Notes: generated by a model from the sequence alone, not told the origin. Positions 52,286 through 61,665 are shown, counted from the first letter of the stretch. The stretch is 64,000 bases of DNA from Sulfitobacter sp. DFL-14 (GCF_003335585.1 NZ_QBFD01000022.1:444339-508338), one strand, 5' to 3'. A program made the numbers and translations.

Positions 52286-53206
52286 ATGCAAATCACCAGA
52301 CGGCGTTTCGTGGCGGGCAGCATCGGCGCGGCGGGCATGGCCGGGATTGGCCTTGGGCCGCGGGTTGCACATGCGCAGATTGATCTGGGCAATGTCCGGC
52401 TTGATGTGGTCAGCGACGGCGCGCTTGCCCTGCCGGGCAGCTTTGTCTTTGATCCGATGCCCAAGGATGAACTGCAGGCCGTGCTGGAGGCGCAGGGCAT
52501 CTCTCCTGAGGTGCTGACCCCGCCCTGCAATGTGACCCTGATGCGCAGCGGTGACCGGACGGTGCTGTTCGATGTGGGCTCTGGCCCGGATTTTGCGGCG
52601 ACCGCCGGGACCCTGGGTGCCTCGCTGGATGCCCTGGCTGTCGCGCCGGAGGAGGTGACGGATGTGGTTTTCACCCATGGCCATCCGGACCACCTTTGGG
52701 GGCTGCTGGATGATTTCGGCGATCCGCTGTTTGCCGGGGCCCGCTACATGATGGGGCGGGCGGAATGGGACTATTGGCTCAACCCCGCCACGGTCGATCA
52801 GATCGGCGAGGCGCGTGTCGCCTTTGCGGTGGGGGCGGAGCGGCGTTTGCGGATGATCGAAGAGGACATGACCTTGTTCGATGACGGCGACGAGGTTCTG
52901 CCGGGTGTTCTGGCCCGCGCCACATCGGGTCACACGCCGGGCCATATGGCGCTGGAAGTGCGCGATGGCACGGAATCCGTCATGATCCTGGGCGATTGCA
53001 TCGGCAACCACCATGTCGCCTTTGCGCGGCCGGACTGGTTGTCTGGGTCGGATCAGGATCAGGAACGAGCCGCCACAACGCGGGTGGCCCTGCTGGATCA
53101 GCTGGCACATGAACAGACCCGCATCATCGGCTTTCACCTGCCGCAGGGGTTCGGGCGGGTGGAAAGGACGGCGGATGCCTATCGCTTTGTGCCGGGGGTC
53201 GACTGA
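52286..53206 (+). CDS. Tat-exported metallo-beta-lactamase-fold hydrolase (SoxH-like)
   Basis: 306 residues. Twin-arginine signal ITRRRFVAGSIGAAGMAGIGLG, cleavage near AHA. Zinc motif THGHPDHLWG (HxHxDH), further His in SGHTPGHMA and Asp in LGDCIGNH, final His in GFHLP. Similar exported MBL proteins (SoxH) lie at the ends of sox clusters in relatives; SoxH is not essential and its reaction is unknown. It points toward the sox cluster end (convergent with the methyltransferase-like gene). Confidence 0.8.
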   Translation: MQITRRRFVAGSIGAAGMAGIGLGPRVAHAQIDLGNVRLDVVSDGALALPGSFVFDPMPKDELQAVLEAQGISPEVLTPPCNVTLMRSGDRTVLFDVGSGPDFAATAGTLGASLDALAVAPEEVTDVVFTHGHPDHLWGLLDDFGDPLFAGARYMMGRAEWDYWLNPATVDQIGEARVAFAVGAERRLRMIEEDMTLFDDGDEVLPGVLARATSGHTPGHMALEVRDGTESVMILGDCIGNHHVAFARPDWLSGSDQDQERAATTRVALLDQLAHEQTRIIGFHLPQGFGRVERTADAYRFVPGVD

Positions 53207-53222
53207 CGCGCTGCGGTGCGGG

Positions 53223-53672
53223 TCAGATCCAGCGCCGGACCCGGGTGCAATAGGCGTCGGCCTCCTGCCCGAAAGTCTGGCGCAACAAGGCCTCTTCCGG
53301 CGCGGCAAAACGACGGTCGAGCACCAGCCAGAGCACAGCTGTCAGCACAAGGCCCAGCAGCGACCCGTTGCCCATGGCAAAGGACAATGTGAGCATCACC
53401 AGCCCGAGGTAGATCGGATTGCGGGACCATTGAAACGGCCCTTCCTCGATCAGGACCTTGGGGGTGTGATGCGGCTCTATCGTGGTTTTGCGGACAAAGA
53501 AGTACCAGGCGGACCAGACGATGATCGCCAGCGCCGCCAGAAGCACGAGCCAGGACAGGGCATCCAGCCACCAGATGTCCGGGTGCAGGCCGGGCGCGGT
53601 GAACTTGAACAGATAGATCGCGGCAATGCTGCCAAGCCACCAGACCGGCGGCAGATCGGGAAAGGCGCGCAT
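53223..53672 (-). CDS. Isoprenylcysteine carboxyl methyltransferase-like membrane protein
   Basis: 149 residues with about four membrane segments and the ICMT/PEMT block EEGPFQWSRNPIYLGLVM, followed by RFAAPEEALLRQTFGQEADAYCTRVRRWI. This matches small bacterial phospholipid/isoprenylcysteine methyltransferase-like proteins whose substrate is rarely known. Its ATG touches the DUF302 stop region (shared base 53672), so the two are coupled, at the 3' end of the sox direction. Confidence 0.78.
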   Translation of the reverse strand: MRAFPDLPPVWWLGSIAAIYLFKFTAPGLHPDIWWLDALSWLVLLAALAIIVWSAWYFFVRKTTIEPHHTPKVLIEEGPFQWSRNPIYLGLVMLTLSFAMGNGSLLGLVLTAVLWLVLDRRFAAPEEALLRQTFGQEADAYCTRVRRWI

Positions 53673-54100
53673 CAGTTGGCCACGGCCTCTTGCACGATCT
53701 CATCCAGCAGGGCCTGCACCTCCTGCATCGGGCCTTCGGGATAGGTCCGGTATCCCACGACGACCTCTCCCTCGCGGTCCGCCACGAAGATGCCATAGGG
53801 GCAATGGGCGATGTTCATCGGATCCGCCTCCATGACCTTGCGGGACAGAACGGCAGAGCAGAACAGGAACACATCCGCGGCATCGAAAATCTTGGTATCG
53901 CTGCCGACATCACTTGCCGTGCGGCTCAGCATTTCGCCGGTATGGCTGACATGGTCGATGACCAGCCCCTGACCGACAATCGCGCTTTCCACATTGAAGG
54001 TGGCGTCGTCAAAGCTGCCATCAAAGGGATAGGTGACCGCCTCCTGCGCGAGGGCCGGGGCGGCGCAGCAGATCAGAGCGGTAAGGATGAGGGGCTTCAT
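53672..54100 (-). CDS. DUF302 domain protein, exported
   Basis: 142 residues with a signal peptide (MKPLILTALICCAAPALA). The DUF302-like core includes YPFDGSFDDATFNVESAIVGQGLVIDHVSH, FLFCSAVLSRKVMEADPMNIAHCPYGIFVA and VVVGYRTYP. DUF302 proteins are frequent next to sulfur-oxidation genes; no biochemical role is known. It carries two cysteines (FCSA, AHCPY) in the mature part. Confidence 0.78.
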   Translation of the reverse strand: MKPLILTALICCAAPALAQEAVTYPFDGSFDDATFNVESAIVGQGLVIDHVSHTGEMLSRTASDVGSDTKIFDAADVFLFCSAVLSRKVMEADPMNIAHCPYGIFVADREGEVVVGYRTYPEGPMQEVQALLDEIVQEAVAN

Positions 54101-54262
54101 GACGAGTCTCCGTTATGCGGGGTCTGGAAAGTGTAGCAGAAAACCGGGGGAAATGGGAAAGGCCAAAGCCCCGCCCGCGTGTTTCAGCCGAAGATTTCTG
54201 CGGCGGGGGAGGGTTTGCCGCAGGTGGCGTGAACCTCCGCCAAGGGGCCTTTCGGCCATTCT

Positions 54263-54721
54263 TCAGATGAACTTTTCAAAAAACACGCGGTTGAAACCAT
54301 CTTCTGTCTTTCGCCCGGTCACCCGATAGCCAAGATGCGGGTAGATCGACAGATTTTCAGTCATCTTCTCATTCGTATAGAGCTTGACCGAGGTTGCGTT
54401 TGATTGTTTTGCCTCTGCTTCGCAAAAGGCGATCAGGTGTTTTCCAATACCGCGTCCCGCTGCGGTTGGGCGCACGGCGACGTTTTCAAGAAGAACCTGC
54501 TCACCCTCCTGATAAAACACGATAAATCCGAGCACCTTTGCATCCTGCCCGACAGCAACATGCACCGTTCCGGCGGCGATCAGGGCAGCAAAATCGGCGA
54601 CCATCGGGGCGGGTTTCCTGCCCATTGCCGCAACGTAGCCTCCATAGGCACCTTCGGCGCATTCCCTGACAGCCGTTTCATCCGCAGCCTGCGCCTGCCT
54701 GATGTCAAAACCCTTGTCCAA
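54263..54721 (-). CDS. GNAT family N-acetyltransferase
   Basis: 152 residues from a TTG at 54721 (LDKGFDIRQAQAADE), chosen because GGAG lies five bases before it and GNAT proteins start near this point; an ATG at 54796 is in frame. The acetyl-CoA motif is VRPTAAGRGIGKHLIAFCE, with LYTNEKMTENLSIYPHLGYR at the end. Substrate unknown. It sits between soxD and the DUF302 gene but has its own spacing (136 and 162 bases), so it may not belong to sulfur oxidation. Confidence 0.82.
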   Translation of the reverse strand: MDKGFDIRQAQAADETAVRECAEGAYGGYVAAMGRKPAPMVADFAALIAAGTVHVAVGQDAKVLGFIVFYQEGEQVLLENVAVRPTAAGRGIGKHLIAFCEAEAKQSNATSVKLYTNEKMTENLSIYPHLGYRVTGRKTEDGFNRVFFEKFI

Positions 54722-54857
54722 ATGCGCTCCATACCGGCTTTGTTTTGATGGTACTGCTGGCACGCAGCGATAGGCAAGGAGCGTTCCAAGCGGCATTTGC
54801 CATGGCCCCGTTTGGCGCAGCGGTTACCAAAAGCTGCCCTGCCCGGCGCAAGCCGGG

Positions 54858-55925
54858 TCAGTCACCAGCCGATTTGAGGTATTCGATCACGGCGGTCAGG
54901 TCTTCTTGCTTGTTCAGCCCGCGAAAGGACATCCGGGTGCCTTTCATGTAGCTTTTCGGTGCGGCGAGGAAGCTGGAGAGCTCCGCCTCGTTCCAGATCA
55001 GACCCTCCCCGGCGGCGGAGGTCATCGCCCGTGAATATTTGAAACCGTCCACGGCTGCGGCGGCGCGGCCGACCACGCCGTTCAGCAATGGGCCGGATCG
55101 GTTCTTGGCCCCCGCACCGATCTGGTGGCAGGATTTGCATTTGCGAAAGACCTTTTCGCCCGCTTTGGCCAGTTCAGCGTCGAATGCGGCGGCTGCCGGC
55201 GCTTCCTCTGCCGGTGCTTCCTCTGCAGGTGCCTCTTGCGTCGCGGTGGCTTTTACCACCCCGGCGGATGGCGCTTGCGGCTCTGCGTCCTCGTCCTGCG
55301 GCGTCACATCCAGCACCATGGCGCGCATGGTGACCTTGACGGGCGCATCCTTGCAATTTTCCATGCAGGGCTCGCCCTGCCAGAGGGCATATTCAGTCTT
55401 GGCCCGGTCATCGACGATGAAACCACCGGCATTGGGCATTTCGACATCCATCAGGTTCTGGTCTGACAGTTCAAATTCACCGTCCACCAGATCGTTGGAA
55501 TAGAGGATATAGGCGGTGATCGCATAGACTTCGTCATCGGTCAGCGTGCCTGCATTGCCATAGGGCATGGACCGGCGGATGTAGTCGAAAGCCGTCGTCA
55601 GATGCGGCCAGTAGGAGCCCACGGTCTTGAGCGGATCGTCGCGGTCGAGTGTGCCCCGGCCCCCGGCCAGTTTCGGCCAGTTGCCGATGCCTTCGGCGAA
55701 ATCGCCATGGCAGGATGCGCATCTTTCGGCAAAGATCTCTTCCCCTTCCATGACGCTGCCAGCGCCTGTCGGCAGGTCCGCGCCGGAGGGGTCGATATCA
55801 TGGTTCCATGCTGCGATCTCTTCGGGCAGGGCGGGACGGCCAAGGCCAAGCCCCTGTGCCAGACCGGGGACGGCCACGGTGGCGAGCATTGCAACAAGTG
55901 TTGCGGACTTAAGAAACCTCGACAT
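54858..55925 (-). CDS. soxD: SoxD, cytochrome c subunit of sulfane dehydrogenase SoxCD
   Basis: 355 residues, signal peptide to ~23. Two haem-c sites: C69-C72-H73 (CASCH) and C263-C266-H267 (CKSCH). Between the two domains is a low-complexity linker APAEEAPAEEAPA (~232-244). SoxCD oxidises the sulfane sulfur bound to SoxY, passing six electrons to SoxD. Overlaps soxC by 17 bases. Confidence 0.94.
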   Translation of the reverse strand: MSRFLKSATLVAMLATVAVPGLAQGLGLGRPALPEEIAAWNHDIDPSGADLPTGAGSVMEGEEIFAERCASCHGDFAEGIGNWPKLAGGRGTLDRDDPLKTVGSYWPHLTTAFDYIRRSMPYGNAGTLTDDEVYAITAYILYSNDLVDGEFELSDQNLMDVEMPNAGGFIVDDRAKTEYALWQGEPCMENCKDAPVKVTMRAMVLDVTPQDEDAEPQAPSAGVVKATATQEAPAEEAPAEEAPAAAAFDAELAKAGEKVFRKCKSCHQIGAGAKNRSGPLLNGVVGRAAAAVDGFKYSRAMTSAAGEGLIWNEAELSSFLAAPKSYMKGTRMSFRGLNKQEDLTAVIEYLKSAGD

Positions 55926-57177
55926 TTTCCGCCTCCCCGTTGGCGCGCACCAGCCAGGTCTGGATGCCGTTGTTGTGATAGATTGAATTCAGCCCGCGCA
56001 CCTCGCGCAGCTGGGTCTTGGTCGGCTGGACATAGCCGGTGTCATCCATGGCGCGCGATTGCAGCATCATCTCCTGCCCGTCCCAGGTGGTGTCCAGGTA
56101 GAAGCGGGTCAGTGCCATCTTTTCACCGGGCCTGGCCAGGCGCGCGGTTTCCCATGTCATGCCCCCGTCCTTTGAGACGTCCACGCGGGTGATCGCACCG
56201 CGCCCGGACCAGGCCAGGCCAGTAATCACCAGCGGGCCCGCGCCATGGGCAATCGGGGCCTGCGGGCTGGGGGAGGTGACAACGGATTTTGCATCCATCG
56301 CCCATGTCCATTTGCGGCTGGTGCCGTCTTCCAGCGTGTCGGTGTACTTGCTGGTTTCCTCGCGGCTTTCGACGGGGCCATCCGTGACCTCGATCCGGCG
56401 GATCCATTTGACCCACATGTTACCTTCCCACCCCGGCACCACGAGGCGCACGGGATACCCGTGTTCCTTGCGCAGAGCCTCGCCATTGGCCTTGAAGGCC
56501 ACCAGCACATCGTCCAGCGCCTTTTCCATCGGAATCGACCTCCCGTTGGAGGAGGCATCGGCACCTTCGACAAAGACCCATTTGTCCTTGAGGTCACCAG
56601 CGGCATCCAACCCCGCTTCCTCAAGCAGGCTGCGCAGCGGCACGCCGGTGTATTCCATGTTGTGGATCATGCCATGGGTGAATTGCGCGCCGTTCAGTTG
56701 CGCGCCGGCCCATTCCATGCCGGAATTGGCCGCGCATTCGCAGAAATAGACGTGGTTTTCGCGCGGGAAACGTTCCAGATCGGCGTAGGTGAAGACCAGC
56801 GGCCGGTCGACCAGACCGTTGATCATCAGGCGATAGTCGTCCTTGGCCAGTTCGATGGCGCCCGAGTGGTGCCGTTCAAAGGCGCAGCCCTGCGGGGTGA
56901 TCGTACCATCCAGCGCGTGGATCGGGGTGAAGTTGATGGAGCTGACAGTATCGGCGGTCAGCCATTCGACATTGCGCCGGATTACGTCACCCTCGAAGCG
57001 GATCGGCAGGCCATAGGGGGTTGCATCCACACCATCGCCGAATTCCTGCGCCCAGGGCTGGACTTCGGTGATCAGCGGATCGGCCGATTGCGCCCGAGCC
57101 GTGCCTGCAATGGAGGCTGTTGCCCCTGCCGCAAAGCCATGCTTCAAAAACGCTCTGCGCGATGTGCGATCTGTCAT
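55909..57177 (-). CDS. soxC: SoxC, molybdopterin subunit of sulfane dehydrogenase
   Basis: 422 residues; start at 57177 has GGAG six bases upstream (an adjacent ATG is at 57180). Twin-arginine signal SRRAFLKHGFAAGATASIAG. Molybdopterin-binding sulfite-oxidase fold: FERHHSGAIE, the Mo-ligand cysteine region VYFCECAANSGMEW, and PVRLVVPGWEGNMWVKWIRRIEV. Exported folded with its cofactor and forms a complex with SoxD. Confidence 0.94.
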   Translation of the reverse strand: MTDRTSRRAFLKHGFAAGATASIAGTARAQSADPLITEVQPWAQEFGDGVDATPYGLPIRFEGDVIRRNVEWLTADTVSSINFTPIHALDGTITPQGCAFERHHSGAIELAKDDYRLMINGLVDRPLVFTYADLERFPRENHVYFCECAANSGMEWAGAQLNGAQFTHGMIHNMEYTGVPLRSLLEEAGLDAAGDLKDKWVFVEGADASSNGRSIPMEKALDDVLVAFKANGEALRKEHGYPVRLVVPGWEGNMWVKWIRRIEVTDGPVESREETSKYTDTLEDGTSRKWTWAMDAKSVVTSPSPQAPIAHGAGPLVITGLAWSGRGAITRVDVSKDGGMTWETARLARPGEKMALTRFYLDTTWDGQEMMLQSRAMDDTGYVQPTKTQLREVRGLNSIYHNNGIQTWLVRANGEAENVEVS

Positions 57178-57221
57178 CATCGTCTCCGTTAGCTTCGTAT
57201 TCCGGCCCTTGCCCGCGCCTT

Positions 57222-57656
57222 TCAGGGGCGGATGTAGGCGTAGTTGTCTTCCTGCAGTTCGATCAGCCGCACCACGCCCGAGGGCACGACATTGGCTTCG
57301 TCCATCACGGAGATCTCATGGCCCGCATTCTTGCTCATGGCGCGCAGGGTGTTGCCGCAGGCTGCGAATGTCAGGTTTTCCAGTTCCAGCGACATGGCGG
57401 AAATGCGGTTTTCCACCGGGCTTTTGCCGGGGATCAGCATGTTCAGGCCGGGGCCATAGGCGACCACTTCGACCACCACGCTGTCGCCCTGGGATTCGTA
57501 ATAGCTGGCGACATTGGCGACATTGTTCAGCGCCATGTTCATCACCTGCGGATCGTTCTCATCCACATGTATGGCGACATAATGCGTCTTGCCCTCGGCC
57601 CATGCGCCGGTGGCGATCGTGGCGGCCAGTGCCGCTGCTGTCATCAGTTTCTTCAT
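57222..57656 (-). CDS. DsrE-family protein with signal peptide
   Basis: 144 residues; signal peptide MKKLMTAAALAATIATGAWA. The mature part has the DsrE/YchN fold with the conserved cysteine in TFAACGNTLRAM (residue ~99), a site that can carry persulfide in DsrE proteins. It stands between soxB and soxC, 23 and 44 bases from them, in place of soxE/F-type genes. A periplasmic sulfur carrier role is a fair guess, not shown. Confidence 0.82.
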   Translation of the reverse strand: MKKLMTAAALAATIATGAWAEGKTHYVAIHVDENDPQVMNMALNNVANVASYYESQGDSVVVEVVAYGPGLNMLIPGKSPVENRISAMSLELENLTFAACGNTLRAMSKNAGHEISVMDEANVVPSGVVRLIELQEDNYAYIRP

Positions 57657-57679
57657 TGCCGTATCTCCTTGGTCAAGGG

Positions 57680-59383
57680 TTACGTGCCTGCGACGGTCAC
57701 GCTGGTATTCGGGTTCAGACTGATGGTGCCCTGTTTGGCGATATGCGCCTCGACCACATCCCAGATCGGGGGGCCTTCGGTGCCTTCGTTGACAGAGGCC
57801 CAGCCCGCGACCTGATAGGTCCTGGCCGGGTCGATCAACTCTCCTGTTTTCAGGAGGGTCATTTCGGTGATCCGCTCGCCTTGCGGTTTGGTCACGTCGA
57901 TGCGGTAGCCCAGCCCGCCGGTGCGGACCATATCGCCGCCCTGCTGGTAATAGGGATCGGGATTGAACAGGTTGTCGGCCACGTCTTCCAGCACCACATG
58001 CAGGAATTCGCCGGTCATCCCGGTGCGATAGGCCTGCGGATAGGTCATCGAGGTCACGTTCCAGATGTCCTCGCGGGTGATGTCCTGCCCGGGCAGGATC
58101 GACGGGCCCCAGCGCACGCCGGGGCTGAGCGCGATTTCGGCCTCGCGTTCGGACAGGAGCGCATCGCAGATCAGATCGTCCCAGGTGCCGTTGAAATTGC
58201 CGCGCCGGTAGAGGGTCTGATCCTCTGCCGTCCTGCCGATCACCTCTGACATCGCGTCCAGATAGGGGGCGCGCTGTTCGTCGATCAATGCGGTCATGGG
58301 CGCATCCGAGGCGATCACGTCGGAAAAGATCGGGATCAGCTTGTGGCGGAAGCCCATCATGCGCCCGTCGCGCACATCCAGATCGACGCGGGACACGAAT
58401 TTGCCGTTGGAGCCGGAGGCGATGATGATTGTCTCCCCCACCAGCACCGGTTCAGGCAGGGCGTCATGGGTGTGGCCGGACAGGATCACGTCGATGCCGG
58501 TGACCTTGCCCGCCATCTGCTTGTCCACGTCGAACCCGTTATGCGACAGGCAGACCACCAGTTCGGCCCCTTCGGCGCGGACCTCGTCCACCATTTCCTG
58601 CATGCGTTCGTCGCGGATGCCAAAGGAGTATTCCGGGAACATCCAGCCGGGGTTGGCGATGGGCATATAGGGAAAGGCCTGGCCGATCACGGCGATCTTC
58701 ACGCCGCCGCGCTCAAAGAACTTGTAGGGCGGGAACAATTCGGCCGGCTCGTCCCATTCGGCGTCAAAGATGTTCTGGCCCAGGGCGGCAAAGGGCAGCC
58801 CCTCGACAATCTCGGCCACGCGGTCGGCGCCCAGGGTGAATTCCCAGTGGAAGGTCATCGCATCGGGTTTCAGCGCGTTCATGACGTTGACCATGTCCTG
58901 GCCTTCGGTCTGATAGCAGGTGTAGCTGCCGTGCCAGGTGTCGCCGCCATCCAGCAGCAGCGCATCGGGGCGGTCGGCGCGGATGGCATTGACCACGGTC
59001 GCCACACGGTCCAGCCCGCCGACGCGCCCGTATGCCCGCCCGAGTGCTGCGAAGTCATCACAGGTCAGCGCATAGGCCGAAGGGCTGCCATCGTCGATGC
59101 CGTAGAGCCTGCGGAAATCGGCGCCGGTGACATGGGGCACGGCACCTTTGTTGCCGCCCACGCCGATGTTGACCTCCGGTTCGCGGAAATAGAGTGGTTT
59201 GAGCTGCGCGTGGATATCCGTGACGTGGATCAGCGACACATTGCCAAAGGTATCGAACTCCAGCAGCCTGTCCTGCGTCAGCAATTGCTGGGCGGCCAGC
59301 CGGGACCAGTTGCCAAAGCCGGAAGCGCCATAGATCGACGCCGCAGCCATGGAAGTCTGTAGGAAGTCGCGACGCGAGATCAT
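57680..59383 (-). CDS. soxB: SoxB, thiosulfohydrolase
   Basis: 567 residues; start at 59383 with AAGGAG upstream. Twin-arginine-type signal ISRRDFLQTSMAAAS. Dimanganese 5'-nucleotidase fold: VTDIHAQLKP, LLDGGDTWHGS, the SoxB-specific TFHWEFTLG, CLSHNGFDVD, LSGHTHD. It hydrolyses sulfate from SoxY-bound cysteine S-sulfonate intermediates in the periplasm. Lies 93 bases after soxA. Confidence 0.95.
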   Translation of the reverse strand: MISRRDFLQTSMAAASIYGASGFGNWSRLAAQQLLTQDRLLEFDTFGNVSLIHVTDIHAQLKPLYFREPEVNIGVGGNKGAVPHVTGADFRRLYGIDDGSPSAYALTCDDFAALGRAYGRVGGLDRVATVVNAIRADRPDALLLDGGDTWHGSYTCYQTEGQDMVNVMNALKPDAMTFHWEFTLGADRVAEIVEGLPFAALGQNIFDAEWDEPAELFPPYKFFERGGVKIAVIGQAFPYMPIANPGWMFPEYSFGIRDERMQEMVDEVRAEGAELVVCLSHNGFDVDKQMAGKVTGIDVILSGHTHDALPEPVLVGETIIIASGSNGKFVSRVDLDVRDGRMMGFRHKLIPIFSDVIASDAPMTALIDEQRAPYLDAMSEVIGRTAEDQTLYRRGNFNGTWDDLICDALLSEREAEIALSPGVRWGPSILPGQDITREDIWNVTSMTYPQAYRTGMTGEFLHVVLEDVADNLFNPDPYYQQGGDMVRTGGLGYRIDVTKPQGERITEMTLLKTGELIDPARTYQVAGWASVNEGTEGPPIWDVVEAHIAKQGTISLNPNTSVTVAGT

Positions 59384-59476
59384 GGGGGGCTCCTTCACGC
59401 AGATATATATGCGCATCTATGAATTTGTCTGGGGCGAAAAACCCCGTGCGACGCGGCGCACGGGGGTCTTCAGTTT

Positions 59477-60328
59477 TCAGTTGCGGACAGAGGGGCCTTC
59501 GACCGAAAGGCCATTGCCCCGCGAGGCCACGTAAAGCTCAAGCGCCACGAATTCCGGGCTGCCCGGCGCATAGGTTTCCGCGCGGGTGTCGCGGATACAG
59601 CCCTTGAAGCGGGAATGCGATCCGTTCAGCTTGGTGTTCTTCAGGCGGTAGACCGGAAAACCGTTGATCTGGCCCTGACTGAGGTGGTCGGCGCGGATCA
59701 TCCGGCCGAAGTTGTCCTCATGGCAATTGGCGCAGGACAGTTCCAGCTGGCCGGTGCGGGTGTAGTACAGCTCCCTGCCCTGTTCCCAGGTGGATTGCGC
59801 CGGACCGTCGATGGCCACGTTGACCGGCAGGCCGCGCGACACGGATGCAAGCGCCGCTTCCATGTTGATCGCGTCGCCCTTGTCGTATTTCCAGGCTTCC
59901 GCGCCCATCCGGTTGGTACGGCAGTCGTTGACCTGCATCTGCAGCGTGCGCACCTCGCCCGCGGCCTCGTTCCATTTCGGATAGGTCGCCTTGACGCCTG
60001 CCATGCTTTCGATGTCGTTGTGGCAGGAGGAACAGGATTTGCCTTCGGTGCCGTCCGCTGTCTCCCAGGCTTCAAGCGCCTGTTCGACAAAGATCATGCC
60101 GGGGTTGTCGAAATCGTCGGCCTGCATGATCCGGGTTTCGTCACCCCGGAACAGCCATCCCGACAGGATCTCGTCAAACCTGTCCGAAAGATGGGCGGGT
60201 GCCGCCGTGCGCGTCACGATATCCGTTTCATCGTTGAGGATCAGCGTATCGTCAACCGGATCGGCCTGCGCCGACATTCCCATTGCGATCAGCGCACCCA
60301 CGCCGGCCATTTTTGCCAGTCTTTTCAT
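59477..60328 (-). CDS. soxA: SoxA, dihaem cytochrome c subunit of SoxAX
   Basis: 283 residues, signal peptide to ~22. Haem sites C99-C102-H103 (CSSCH) and C199-C202-H203 (CANCH); C244 in RFKGCIRDTRAETY is the active-site cysteine that becomes the haem ligand persulfide. With SoxX it joins thiosulfate oxidatively to SoxYZ. Confidence 0.95.
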   Translation of the reverse strand: MKRLAKMAGVGALIAMGMSAQADPVDDTLILNDETDIVTRTAAPAHLSDRFDEILSGWLFRGDETRIMQADDFDNPGMIFVEQALEAWETADGTEGKSCSSCHNDIESMAGVKATYPKWNEAAGEVRTLQMQVNDCRTNRMGAEAWKYDKGDAINMEAALASVSRGLPVNVAIDGPAQSTWEQGRELYYTRTGQLELSCANCHEDNFGRMIRADHLSQGQINGFPVYRLKNTKLNGSHSRFKGCIRDTRAETYAPGSPEFVALELYVASRGNGLSVEGPSVRN

Positions 60329-60355
60329 TATCCGTCCCTCCCTGAAACGTGTCGT

Positions 60356-60685
60356 TCAACCGATCGCGATGGCCTTGGTTTCCTCGTAGACCGAACCGTC
60401 GTCGTCATACCAGGTGAACTTGAACTCACCTTCTTCCGGCACAATGGCCTCGAATTCGAAGTAGGGGTTCGTGGAAATTGCCGGCTCCATCTTGACGTCG
60501 ATCACGTTCTCGCCGTTGAAGTCGCAGACAAAGCGGTTGATGATCGAACGCGGAATGGCGTTGCCGTCATCATCCTTGCGCTGGCCGCTTTCCATCTGGT
60601 GGCTGATCAAGGTCTTGATCGTGATCGCCTCTCCGGCAGCCGCTTTTTTCGGGACTTTGACGCGCGGTTTTACACCTGATGCCAT
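60356..60685 (-). CDS. soxZ: SoxZ, sulfur carrier partner
   Basis: 109 residues, no signal peptide, as usual; exported with SoxY. PRVKVPKKAAAGEAITIKTLISHQMESGQRKD and NPYFEFEA are conserved. GGAGAAT before the ATG. Confidence 0.95.
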   Translation of the reverse strand: MASGVKPRVKVPKKAAAGEAITIKTLISHQMESGQRKDDDGNAIPRSIINRFVCDFNGENVIDVKMEPAISTNPYFEFEAIVPEEGEFKFTWYDDDGSVYEETKAIAIG

Positions 60686-60705
60686 GATAATTCTCCTTGA
60701 ATGCC

Positions 60706-61122
60706 TTAGCCGCCGCAGCCGCCAATTGTGACCTTGACCGTTTTCGACGCCTTGGCGAAGGACCCATCGGCCATCTTGGCGATGGCGACAACCTCCTGCG
60801 TCCCGGCGAGGCGAATGCGGGTTGAGGCCTGCTGGGACGCGGCCAGCTTGCCGAATTTGAAGGTGGCCACGGGCGGGGTCGGGTTGCCCATTGCCAGCAC
60901 CATGATCTCTGTCGCGCCTTCAGCAGAAACTTCGATTGGCACGGTATTGCCGTTTTCCGCGATTTCGGGCGCGGTCAGCTCAATGCCGCCTTCGCCCAGA
61001 TCGGCACCACCGGTGAAGGCCGCGATTTCCTCTTCGCCCTTGGCGAAACCCCTGATGGGCAGCCCGGCAAGGACAAGGGCCCCTGCCCCGACCGCCAGCG
61101 CGTTGCGTCGTGTAAATTCCAT
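60706..61122 (-). CDS. soxY: SoxY, sulfur carrier protein
   Basis: 138 residues with a twin-arginine signal (FTRRNALAVGAGALVLAG) and the C-terminal swinging arm ending GGCGG, whose cysteine (residue 136) carries the sulfur intermediates. Ends 20 bases before soxZ. Confidence 0.95.
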   Translation of the reverse strand: MEFTRRNALAVGAGALVLAGLPIRGFAKGEEEIAAFTGGADLGEGGIELTAPEIAENGNTVPIEVSAEGATEIMVLAMGNPTPPVATFKFGKLAASQQASTRIRLAGTQEVVAIAKMADGSFAKASKTVKVTIGGCGG

Positions 61123-61191
61123 TCCGATCTCCTATCGTTCAGGCCGCGCCGGGCGCGGTTCGTTCCGTGAGCGTGCCGCCTGTCGCGCGGC

Positions 61192-61665
61192 TCAATCCTT
61201 GAGCGTCGCGAGGTAGGCGACGATATCTTCGATCTGCTGGGCGGTCAGGATGGGACCAAAGGTGTCATCCGCCGCCTCCCCCGTATAGGCATTGCCCGGA
61301 CGGATAAACCCTTCGGTCTTGTAGAAGGAGGGCATCATGCTGTCCTCGAACATCACCTTGGCATTGGCGACGATGCCGCGCAGCTCTGCCTCGCTCCAGC
61401 GGTCGCCGGCCCCGTCCAGCATCGGCCCGATTTCACCGTGGAAGGGGATCTCTGCCAGATCGCTGACCTGATGGCAGGCAACGCAATTGCCCTTTTTCTT
61501 GTTACCAACGATATCGCGCCCCTCGGCAGGGTCGCCGGGCGTACCTGTCAGGGATGTGGCAATGGCCCCGTCCTCAAAGCTGACATTGGTCGGCTCGATG
61601 ATTTCCGCCACCGCCACGGATGCCAGCAAGGCCGCGACGCCCGCAGCTGTTCCTAGAATTTTCAT
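61192..61665 (-). CDS. soxX: SoxX, monohaem cytochrome c subunit of SoxAX
   Basis: 157 residues, signal peptide to ~20, haem motif C61-C64-H65 (CVACH), and a late Met ligand candidate in MMPSFYK. First gene of the XYZA unit; GGGAGGGAACC before the ATG; AT-rich promoter region upstream. Confidence 0.94.
   Translation of the reverse strand: MKILGTAAGVAALLASVAVAEIIEPTNVSFEDGAIATSLTGTPGDPAEGRDIVGNKKKGNCVACHQVSDLAEIPFHGEIGPMLDGAGDRWSEAELRGIVANAKVMFEDSMMPSFYKTEGFIRPGNAYTGEAADDTFGPILTAQQIEDIVAYLATLKD

Noticed and set aside
52286..53206. PhnP for the C-P lyase pathway
   Set aside because: Although it has the metallo-beta-lactamase fold, it carries a twin-arginine export signal and stands at the sox cluster; PhnP is cytoplasmic.
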